NCBI GenBank assembly: GCA_035632955.1
Contig: DASQFU010000046.1
Coordinates: forward strand, 1-5,530
Reading direction: 5' to 3'
Source: DASQFU01 sp035632955
Lineage (GTDB): Bacteria; Eisenbacteria; RBG-16-71-46
DNA: 5,530 bases
Position 1 is the stretch's first letter. Every line of letters begins with the position of its first letter. Positions 1 through 5,007 of the stretch are shown here, piece by piece. The notes beneath the pieces are model-generated. The model did no database searches and was not told where the DNA came from. It saw only the letters and a program-made list of their open reading frames with translations. Made by a program: the position numbers and the translations under genes.

Positions 1-114
1 CACCACCTGGTCGAGGACGTGAATCACGCCGTTCGACTGCATGACGTCGTAGGTGGAGATATCGGCGACGTTTCCGCTCTCGTCACGGATGACGATGAGG
101 CGTTCACGACGGGT
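1..114 (-). pseudogene. Fasciclin-domain protein, C-terminal remnant (partial at left edge)
   Basis: Read on the minus strand, these 38 codons end in the hallmark C-terminus of a fasciclin (FAS1/beta-Ig-H3) domain: a D-E-S-G-N-V stretch, then YDVMQSNGVIHVLDQVV, matching the family consensus of D-x-x-x-SNGVIHVID-x-V-L. FAS1 domains are extracellular or periplasmic adhesion modules. A TAG stop lies in frame at 117-115, directly upstream of the conserved segment, and no ATG, GTG or TTG precedes the conserved part. The first two thirds of a FAS1 domain (about 100 residues) are therefore missing, and I could not find them in the other minus-strand frames up to the msrB leader. The simplest reading is a decayed gene, a frameshift, or a rearrangement or assembly junction near position 115. 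The remainder would continue left of position 1. The family call is fairly firm; the pseudogene status is inferred. Confidence 0.6.
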
Positions 115-283
115 CTACGGCGTGCGCAGGCGGTTGGATGAAGGACGGCGAATGCGTGCCCGACCAGGATCTCTTCGCGGCCGGATGAAGGGGGCTTGTT
201 GCCTCCTTGTCAGGGTGGACGCGCCGGTCACGCGCGTGTCCGCCGATCGTTCCTCCAGTGCATCCCAATCCGTGGATGCCCCG

Positions 284-289
284 TAGAAT
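284..289 (+). promoter_or_regulatory. Candidate -10 element for msrB
   Basis: TAGAAT matches the sigma70-type TATAAT in five of six positions and sits in one of the few AT-richer patches of the leader, which would give a transcript leader of about 50 bases. No good -35 hexamer lies 16-18 bases upstream, so this is tentative. Confidence 0.3.
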
Positions 290-330
290 CAGTGAATCGT
301 AGGTCTGACTTGACCGTCCCCTGACCTCGC

Positions 331-336
331 AGGAGA
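331..336 (+). promoter_or_regulatory. Ribosome-binding site of msrB
   Basis: AGGAGA lies eight bases before the ATG at 345. It supports that start, which also gives a complete signal peptide. Confidence 0.75.
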
Positions 337-344
337 GTCCCGAC

Positions 345-830
345 ATGAAAGAGCTGAGAAGTGTGCTGCTCGCGACCCTTGTCCTCGTACTTCCGTTCGG
401 ACGCGCCGCGGCCGGCACGCGAGCGGAAACGGCCGTGACCCGGGTGGTGAAGAGCGATGCCGAGTGGAAGCGGCTGCTCACCTCCGAGCAGTATCGCGTG
501 CTGAGGCAGCAAGGCACCGAGGCGGCCTTCACCGGGAAGTATTGGAACCATCACGGGCGCGGCGCCTATCAGTGCGCGGCCTGCGGCCTCGAGCTGTTCT
601 CGTCGGCGCACAAGTTCGAATCCGCTACGGGGTGGCCGAGCTTCTGGACTTCCGCATCGCCGAAGCACGTCGTGTCCGCCAAGGACGCGTCTCACGGTAT
701 GGTGCGCGACGAGGTCGTATGCGCGCGCTGCGGCGGTCATCTCGGCCACGTGTTCGACGACGGGCCGAAGCCGACCGGGCTGCGGTACTGCATCAACTCC
801 GCCGCACTCGAGTTCGTCCCCAAGAAGTAG
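345..830 (+). CDS. msrB: Peptide-methionine (R)-S-oxide reductase MsrB, exported
   Basis: MsrB reduces the R form of methionine sulfoxide, free or in proteins, back to methionine. The product has 161 residues. Residues 1-23 or so form a signal peptide: a KELR n-region, a hydrophobic core (about 6-19) and an AAA cleavage region, without a lipobox, so the enzyme probably works in the periplasm or outside. The SelR/MsrB domain fills the rest (about 37-158). It has two CxxC zinc pairs (C77/C80 and C126/C129), the GWPSFW signature (96-101), HLGHVFDDGPKPTGLRYC, and the catalytic cysteine C149 in RYCINS. The position just before GWPSF, where many MsrBs carry the resolving cysteine, is T95, and no cysteine outside the zinc sites remains to replace it, so this is a one-cysteine type that needs an external reductant. 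Start chosen on the AGGAGA and signal peptide. Family call is secure. Confidence 0.95.
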   Translation: MKELRSVLLATLVLVLPFGRAAAGTRAETAVTRVVKSDAEWKRLLTSEQYRVLRQQGTEAAFTGKYWNHHGRGAYQCAACGLELFSSAHKFESATGWPSFWTSASPKHVVSAKDASHGMVRDEVVCARCGGHLGHVFDDGPKPTGLRYCINSAALEFVPKK

Positions 831-841
831 CCGATCCCGCC

Positions 842-866
842 GGCGGCGCGCATTCCGCGCGCCGCC
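842..866. terminator. GC-rich hairpin after msrB, possible terminator
   Basis: A perfect 10-bp inverted repeat, GGCGGCGCGC (842-851) and GCGCGCCGCC (857-866), with an ATTCC loop starts 11 bases after the msrB stop. The next bases are TCGCTCGGGG, so there is no T-tract of the usual intrinsic terminator. It could stop transcription as a strong hairpin without U-tract, protect the msrB mRNA 3' end, or be a by-product of high GC. Confidence 0.4.
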
Positions 867-941
867 TCGCTCGGGGATCGACCGTCCCGGAAACACGCAG
901 GTCCGGCGCGGGTCCGCGCCTGGAGTCCCCCGCGGTGCGCG

Positions 942-950
942 TGCTACTAT
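942..950 (+). promoter_or_regulatory. Candidate extended -10 promoter for the TPR gene
   Basis: TGCTACTAT fits the extended -10 form TGn-TAnnnT. It would start transcription near 957 and leave about 29 bases of leader before the GTG at 986. No clear -35 box is visible, which is tolerated by extended -10 promoters. Its position, after the msrB hairpin and just before the gene, is reasonable. Confidence 0.35.
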
Positions 951-970
951 CGCCAGCCGCTCGCCACTCC

Positions 971-976
971 AGGGGG
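971..976 (+). promoter_or_regulatory. Ribosome-binding site deciding the GTG start of the TPR gene
   Basis: AGGGGG lies nine bases before GTG 986. The alternative ATG at 1010 has no comparable site and would remove the positively charged n-region of the signal peptide. Confidence 0.6.
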
Positions 977-985
977 ATCGAATCC

Positions 986-1654
986 GTGAAGCGTTTCGTG
1001 CTCGTCAGCATGATTCTCGCGTCGCTGGCCGTCGCATCGACAACCCGCGCCGCCGATCCGCCGCCGAAGACCGACAAGGCTGCCGCCAAGCCCGCCGCCT
1101 CGGTCCAGGCCACGGCGACCGACAAGACCAAAACCGGCGTCGACAGCCTGGCGATCCTGCAGAAGGCGGTGGCTCGCGACTCCAGCAACTTCGCCAATCT
1201 CTACAAGCTCGGTACCATGCTGGTGGACAACGACCGGCTGGACGAAGCGGCGCAAGTGCTCACCAAGGCCCATCGGCTGCGCCCCAACGACCTCAAGGTG
1301 CTCGTCAATCTAGGTGCGACGCGGGACGCGCAAGGCCGGGCCGAGGACGCGCAGAAGCTCTATCGCCAGGCGCTCGAAGTCGCGCCCGGCGATTCGGTGG
1401 CGTCGTGCCGCCTGGCCGGCTCGCTCTACGCTGGGCGCAAATATCAGGAGGCGATGGATCTCCTCCGCGACGTGATCCGCGACAAGCCCGGCACCTACTG
1501 CGCGTACTTCACGCTCGGCGTGGCGTTCGCGGATGCGGGCATCTACCGTGACGCGATCCGGATGTGGCGCAAGGTCGTCGAGCTGGCGCCCGAATCACCC
1601 GAAGCATTGAGCGCGCGTGAGAGCATCCAGGTGCTGGAAAAATACGTGAACTGA
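986..1654 (+). CDS. Exported TPR-repeat protein
   Basis: I recognise the repeat family but no specific ortholog. The product has 222 residues if started at GTG 986. Residues 1-23 are a signal peptide (KR n-region, hydrophobic 4-18, cleavage near TRAA), followed by a low-complexity Pro/Lys/Ala/Thr linker (24-50). From about 52 to 216 it is helical and holds roughly four tetratricopeptide repeats: 69-102 (ANLYKLGTML, then DEAAQVLTKAHRLRP), 103-136 (VLVNLGATRDAQG, then LYRQALEVAPGD), 137-170 (CRLAGSLYAGRKYQEAMDLL) and 171-204 (AYFTLGVAFADAGIYRDAI, then VVELAPES). There is no membrane anchor or enzyme domain. Such proteins usually act as soluble scaffolds for protein-protein contacts in the periplasm; the partner here is unknown. 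It follows msrB on the same strand but 155 bases later with its own possible promoter, so it may be a separate unit. The long upstream in-frame extension overlaps msrB and is not real. Confidence 0.85.
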   Translation: MKRFVLVSMILASLAVASTTRAADPPPKTDKAAAKPAASVQATATDKTKTGVDSLAILQKAVARDSSNFANLYKLGTMLVDNDRLDEAAQVLTKAHRLRPNDLKVLVNLGATRDAQGRAEDAQKLYRQALEVAPGDSVASCRLAGSLYAGRKYQEAMDLLRDVIRDKPGTYCAYFTLGVAFADAGIYRDAIRMWRKVVELAPESPEALSARESIQVLEKYVN

Positions 1655-1670
1655 CGTGAGCGGCGGTCCG

Positions 1671-1693
1671 CGCCCGCGTCGACCGCGGGGGCG
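1671..1693. terminator. GC-rich imperfect hairpin after the TPR gene
   Basis: CGCCCGCG (1671-1678) can pair with CGC-GG-GGGCG (1684-1693) as eight base pairs with a two-base bulge and a TCGAC loop, 16 bases after the TPR stop. No T-tract follows. It is a weak candidate for the end of the upstream transcript. Confidence 0.25.
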
Positions 1694-1713
1694 CCCCGGC
1701 GCTGACTCCGCGG

Positions 1714-1722
1714 TGATTAAAT
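1714..1722 (+). promoter_or_regulatory. Candidate promoter element before the desulfurase operon
   Basis: TGATTAAAT is an AT-rich island in otherwise very GC-rich DNA and has the layout of an extended -10 (TG, one base, then TTAAAT, four of six matches to TATAAT). It would give a leader of about 45 bases before GTG 1772. No convincing -35 box is present. Confidence 0.35.
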
Positions 1723-1761
1723 CCCCCTCGCGCGCCGCGCAGGATCCGCCGGCGCGAGCGC

Positions 1762-1765
1762 GGAG
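1762..1765 (+). promoter_or_regulatory. Ribosome-binding site of the cysteine desulfurase gene
   Basis: GGAG lies six bases before GTG 1772. The start is also fixed by the protein, because the NifS family typically begins with a short strand like IYLDHNAST at its very N-terminus. Confidence 0.6.
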
Positions 1766-1771
1766 CACGAC

Positions 1772-2935
1772 GTGATCTATCTCGACCACAACGCATCGAC
1801 GCCGCTGCGACCCGAGGCCGTCGCGGCGATGCGGCCTTGCTTCGAGGAGCTGTACGCGAATCCCTCGAGCCTGCATCGCGCCGGGCAGCAGGCGCGGGCC
1901 GCGGTCGAGCGCGCGCGGGATCAGGTGGCGAGCCTGCTCGGCGCCGCGTCCGCGGAGATCGTGTTCGTGAGCGGCGGCACGGAAGGGGACCACCTCGCGC
2001 TGGTCGGAGCCGCTTGGGCGCGACGCGACCACGGCCGCCGGATCGCGATCTCGGCCGTCGAGCACCATGCCGTGCACGGCGCGGCCGATCTGCTGGCCGA
2101 GCAGGGGTTCGCGATCGAGCATCTGCCGGTCCGCGCGGACGGATGGGTCGAGCCCGAGACGATCGACCGGCTGCCGGACGACACGACGGTCGTGTCGGTG
2201 ATGCTCGCGAACAACGAGACCGGCGTGCTTCAGCCGGTGGCGGACGTGACGCGACGTGCGCACGCGCGCGGCATTCTGGTGCATTGCGACGCCGTGCAGG
2301 CGGCGGGCAAGATCACGGTCGATGTGACGAATCTGGACGTCGACTACCTCGTGGTCTCGGCGCACAAGCTCGGTGGGCCGAAGGGTGTGGGCGCGCTGGT
2401 CGTGCGCCGCTCTGCTCCGCTCTCGCCGCTGTTCCGCGGCAGCGCCCACGAGCGCGGCCGGCGCGGTGGCACCGAGAACCTGCCCGGCATCGTCGGGCTG
2501 GGAGCGGCCGCCGAGTGCGCGGCCCGGGAGCTCGGCGAGGAGACGCCGCGGCTGCTGGCGCTGCGCCAGCGGCTCGAGGCCGGCATCGTCGCGCTCGCGC
2601 CCGACGCGGTGTTCCATGGCGCGGCGGCGCCGCGACTCCCGAACACCGTCAACGTCTCGTTCCCCGGGGCGCGCAGCGACCATCTGTTGATGGCGCTCGA
2701 TGCGCGCGGCGTGGCGGTCTCCGCGGGTGCCGCGTGCGCGAGTGGTGCTGTCGAGCCTTCGCCGGTGCTGGCGGCGATGGGAGTGCCGCGGCCGCTCGCG
2801 ATCTGCGCGCTGCGGCTCTCGCTCGGACGGACAACCACGCCGGCCGAAGTCGAGGGCGCTCTCGCCGCGTTGCGCGAGAGCGTGCCGGCGGCGCGCGCCG
2901 CGACGACGCCGCTCGGCGCGGAGGCGCGGGGGTGA
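1772..2935 (+). CDS. Cysteine desulfurase, NifS/IscS class (class V aminotransferase fold)
   Basis: This PLP enzyme converts cysteine to alanine and holds the sulfur as an enzyme persulfide. The product has 387 residues, the normal family length, from a GTG start. Visible signatures: IYLDHNASTPLRP (2-14), ANPSSLH (29-35), SGGTE phosphate-binding loop (67-71), the PLP-stacking H98 in VEHHAV, ANNETG (146-151), D173 and Q176 in HCDAVQ, the Schiff-base lysine K199 in SAHKLGGPKG, RGGTEN (231-236), and the catalytic C322 in GAACASG followed by EPSPVLAAMG. The GTEGDHLA segment has histidine where most relatives have asparagine (DNLA), a minor oddity. The C-terminal tail is Ala/Arg-rich and does not look like the IscS tail that docks the IscU scaffold. 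The gene overlaps mnmA by four bases and there is no iscU, iscA or nif gene visible, which points to a dedicated sulfur donor for tRNA thiolation as in the YrvO-MnmA pair. That role is inferred from context; I leave the symbol empty because nifS, iscS or yrvO cannot be told apart here. Confidence 0.93.
   Translation: MIYLDHNASTPLRPEAVAAMRPCFEELYANPSSLHRAGQQARAAVERARDQVASLLGAASAEIVFVSGGTEGDHLALVGAAWARRDHGRRIAISAVEHHAVHGAADLLAEQGFAIEHLPVRADGWVEPETIDRLPDDTTVVSVMLANNETGVLQPVADVTRRAHARGILVHCDAVQAAGKITVDVTNLDVDYLVVSAHKLGGPKGVGALVVRRSAPLSPLFRGSAHERGRRGGTENLPGIVGLGAAAECAARELGEETPRLLALRQRLEAGIVALAPDAVFHGAAAPRLPNTVNVSFPGARSDHLLMALDARGVAVSAGAACASGAVEPSPVLAAMGVPRPLAICALRLSLGRTTTPAEVEGALAALRESVPAARAATTPLGAEARG
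2920..2924 (+). promoter_or_regulatory. Ribosome-binding site deciding the GTG start of mnmA
   Basis: GGAGG within the last codons of the desulfurase gene lies seven bases before GTG 2932. It favours this start over the internal ATG at 2977, which would fall inside the conserved nucleotide-binding strand next to SGGVDS. Confidence 0.65.
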
Positions 2936-4050
2936 GCGACGTCCGTGGGAACGGCCGGATCAAGGTGCTCGCGGCGATGAGCGGTGGTGTGGATTCCGCG
3001 GTGGCCGCCGCCCTGCTCGCCGAGCACGGGCACGAGGTCACCGGCATCACCCTCAAGCTCTGGTGCTACGGCAAGTCGCCGCTCTCGCCGCGCGCCTGCT
3101 GCACGCTCGACGCGATCGACGATGCACGCACGGTGGCGCGCCGGATGGGCTTTGTGCACTACGTCGTCGAGGCCGAGGAGGTGTTCCGCGAGCGCGTGCT
3201 GCAACCGTTCCTCGACGCCTACGCGAGCGGCCGCACTCCGTATCCGTGCGCGCTCTGCAACCAGCACCTGAAGTTCGGCGATCTGATCACGCGCATGGAG
3301 CTGACCGGCGCGGACGCGCTCGCGACTGGTCACTACGCGCGCGTCGAGGCGCTGGAGGATGGCTCATGGGGCCTGTTCCGAGCGTGCGATCGGAGCAAGG
3401 ACCAGTCTTATGCCCTGGCGCTGATTCCATACGCGGTGTTGGCGAGCGTGCGGTTCCCGCTCGGTGAGCTGGACAAGCCGGCGGTGCGTGGACACGCCGA
3501 GCGCCTCGGTCTTTCGGTGTGGGACAAGCCGGAGAGCCAGGACTTGTGCTTCGTGCCCGACGGAGACTATGCGGGCTTCATGGTCAAGAACCTCGGGGAG
3601 ACGCGTGGCACCGCCGCCGGTGACTTCGTGGACCGCGACGGCCGGCGCCTGGGAGCCCATCGCGGCATCCTCCATTACACCGTCGGGCAGCGGCGCGGGC
3701 TCGGTGTCCCGGCGGCGGAGCCGCTGTACGTGCTCGGGATCGACGCCGGGTCGAACACCGTGACGCTCGGGCCGCGCGGCGCGCTCGAGTCGCCGGGGCT
3801 GGTGACCGAGCCGGCGAACTGGCTCCTGCCGGTTCCGCCCGCGGCCGGGATCGCAGCGAGCGTGCAGATCCGCTCGCATCACGATCCGGCCCCCGCGCGG
3901 ATCGAGCCGCTCGAGGATGGTCGTGTCGAGGTGCGCTTCGAGACGCCGCAGACCGCCGTCACCCCAGGCCAGGTGTGCGTGTTCTATTCCGGCGAGCGCG
4001 TGCTCGGAGGCGCGTCGATCGCTCACGCGTTGCCTCGCGGTCGCGGATGA
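2932..4050 (+). CDS. mnmA: tRNA 2-thiouridine(34) synthase MnmA
   Basis: MnmA adenylates the C2 oxygen of wobble U34 in Lys, Glu and Gln tRNAs and replaces it with sulfur supplied by a persulfide donor. The product has 372 residues, normal for the family. The N-terminal PP-loop ATPase domain shows SGGVDS (17-22), KLW (42-44), PCALCN with the presumed nucleophile C109 (105-110), ATGHYAR (131-137) and KDQSYAL (156-162). The partner cysteine C206 is in ESQDLCFVPDGDY (201-213). The central and C-terminal barrel domains follow, with HYTVGQRRGLGVP (248-260), PLYVLGID, VTPGQVCVFY (343-352) and LGG. Oddities: the usual TPNP is TPYP (102-105), and position 106 is cysteine where the E. coli enzyme has aspartate (D99), so a C106-x-x-C109 plus C206 set is present, along with C56-C57. 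The GTG start overlaps the desulfurase stop (GTGA), and the stop overlaps the next start (ATGA), so the three genes are probably translationally coupled. Confidence 0.95.
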   Translation: MSDVRGNGRIKVLAAMSGGVDSAVAAALLAEHGHEVTGITLKLWCYGKSPLSPRACCTLDAIDDARTVARRMGFVHYVVEAEEVFRERVLQPFLDAYASGRTPYPCALCNQHLKFGDLITRMELTGADALATGHYARVEALEDGSWGLFRACDRSKDQSYALALIPYAVLASVRFPLGELDKPAVRGHAERLGLSVWDKPESQDLCFVPDGDYAGFMVKNLGETRGTAAGDFVDRDGRRLGAHRGILHYTVGQRRGLGVPAAEPLYVLGIDAGSNTVTLGPRGALESPGLVTEPANWLLPVPPAAGIAASVQIRSHHDPAPARIEPLEDGRVEVRFETPQTAVTPGQVCVFYSGERVLGGASIAHALPRGRG

Positions 4051-4970
4051 ACGGAGAGCGCCCGCTCGCAACGCTCTCGCTCGATCGTTGTCTCGCATGC
4101 GGTAGCAGTGACTTTGGGTCCCTGCCGCTGCGCTACGAATACCGGGACGCCTCGTTTCCGCTCGCTGTCTGCCGCGGTTGCGGAATGCGGTTCCTGCGCG
4201 TGCAGCCGAACGGCGATGGTCTGGCCGAGCTCTACCGCGCGCCGTATTTCGAGCGCGATTTCCGCTGCGGCCGGAGCGCCGGCAGCTCGTTCCACGAGGC
4301 GGCCTTCCGAGACGAGAACCGCGGGCTGCTGGACGCCTTCGCGCGGCTCGGCCCGCCCGGACGCCTGCTCGAGATCGGCAGTGCGGCCGGTTGGTTGCTG
4401 AAGCACGCGCGTGAGCGCGGCTGGCAAGTCCAGGGGGTCGAGCTGTCGGCGGAAGCGGCGGCGCACGCGCACGCGCTCGGGCTCGACGTGTTCCACGGCG
4501 AGCTCGGCGCCGCTGGATTGCCGGCGGATCATTTCGACCTGGTCTACATGGGCGACGTCCTCGAGCACGTACCGGATTGCCGTGCCGCACTCGCCGAAGT
4601 GGTGCGGGTGCTGGCGCCCGGCGGGCATTTGTTCCTGCGCGGACCGATCACCACCAACTCGCTCGCGCGCCGCCTGGCGCTCGGGCTCTACGGGCTCGCC
4701 GGCCGGAGCATCGTCCTGCGCGAGCCGCCGTACCATCTCTGGGAGTTCACGCCGCCGTCGTTGGTGCGTCTGTGCCGCGCGGTCGGTTTCGAAGTCGTCG
4801 AGCTGCGCGAGAGCAAGATCTCGCCCGGGCGCACGCACGGCCAAAAGCGCGCGCACGAGCGGCTGGTGATGGGCGCCCTCGATGCCGTCAATCTGCCGCT
4901 GACGGCGCTCGTCAATCGCTGGGGAGATCGCATCGTGCTCGTGGCTCGGAAGCTCGCCTCTCCGCGTTGA
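4047..4970 (+). CDS. Class I SAM-dependent methyltransferase with N-terminal zinc ribbon
   Basis: The product has 307 residues. Residues 15-45 form a likely zinc ribbon (C15-x2-C18 and C42-x2-C45). The Rossmann methyltransferase domain (about 88-200, Methyltransf_11/23 type) has motif I LLEIGSAAG (107-115), the acidic E132 after the second strand, FDLVYMGDVLEHVPD (163-177, motif IV region) and VLAPGGHLFLRGP (188-200). The C-terminal part has the YHLWEFTPPSLVRLCRAVGF signature (229-248) seen in many small-molecule and sugar methyltransferases. It transfers a methyl group from SAM; the substrate cannot be told. Zinc-ribbon methyltransferases of this layout are often found with polysaccharide or secondary-metabolite genes, yet this one is coupled to mnmA. 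The ATG overlaps the mnmA stop (ATGA) and has no good Shine-Dalgarno, so initiation probably depends on ribosomes finishing mnmA. No rRNA or tRNA methyltransferase family signature was recognised. Enzyme class is firm, role unknown. Confidence 0.88.
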   Translation: MNGERPLATLSLDRCLACGSSDFGSLPLRYEYRDASFPLAVCRGCGMRFLRVQPNGDGLAELYRAPYFERDFRCGRSAGSSFHEAAFRDENRGLLDAFARLGPPGRLLEIGSAAGWLLKHARERGWQVQGVELSAEAAAHAHALGLDVFHGELGAAGLPADHFDLVYMGDVLEHVPDCRAALAEVVRVLAPGGHLFLRGPITTNSLARRLALGLYGLAGRSIVLREPPYHLWEFTPPSLVRLCRAVGFEVVELRESKISPGRTHGQKRAHERLVMGALDAVNLPLTALVNRWGDRIVLVARKLASPR

Positions 4971-4990
4971 CACTCCCGCGACCCTTGCCT

Positions 4991-5003
4991 AGCCTGCGAG
5001 GCT
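4991..5003 (+). promoter_or_regulatory. Ribosome-binding site of the ABC ATPase within a small hairpin
   Basis: GAGG (4998-5001) lies six bases before ATG 5008 and supports that start. It sits in a short inverted repeat, AGCCT-GCG-AGGCT (4991-5003), whose five-base stem could partly mask it. The stem is short and may be chance. Confidence 0.4.
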
Positions 5004-5007
5004 TCCC

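Larger units (their letters stand above)
115..344. other. Non-coding leader between fasciclin remnant and msrB
   Basis: No reading frame here on either strand resembles a protein I know; the open frames are short or are shadows of msrB. The stretch holds a candidate -10 element and the msrB ribosome-binding site, listed separately. On the minus strand a strong Shine-Dalgarno-like AAGGAGG lies at 208-202, but no start codon follows at a usable distance. Confidence 0.5.

Noticed and set aside
202..208. Strong minus-strand Shine-Dalgarno (AAGGAGG) pointing to the fasciclin remnant
   Set aside because: No ATG, GTG or TTG follows at a working distance, and the frames behind it do not join the fasciclin frame.
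53..286. Possible small plus-strand gene before msrB
   Set aside because: It lies partly antisense to the fasciclin remnant, has no ribosome-binding site, and its product is Arg/Ser-rich with no recognisable feature.
310..315. TTGACC as a -35 box for msrB
   Set aside because: The matching -10 position falls on the ribosome-binding site (near 333), does not resemble TATAAT, and would start transcription inside the msrB coding region.
1688..1697. Palindrome GGGGCGCCCC as an operator
   Set aside because: It is short, has no spacer, and such GC palindromes are expected by chance in this composition; it also overlaps the hairpin after the TPR gene.
1595..2683. Long minus-strand open frame opposite the desulfurase gene
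   Set aside because: Antisense open frames of this length are common in GC-rich genes. The translation is Arg/His-rich and resembles no family, and the sense gene is clear.
1837..2931. Long open frame on the plus strand running through the desulfurase gene into mnmA
   Set aside because: It is the upstream extension of the mnmA frame. Its translation over this part is Arg/Ala/Gly-rich with no family signature, while the overlapping frame encodes a complete cysteine desulfurase.
3364..4590. Long minus-strand open frame opposite mnmA and the methyltransferase gene
   Set aside because: It spans two well supported sense genes, has the composition of a shadow frame (Arg/Ala-rich), and has no recognisable domain.
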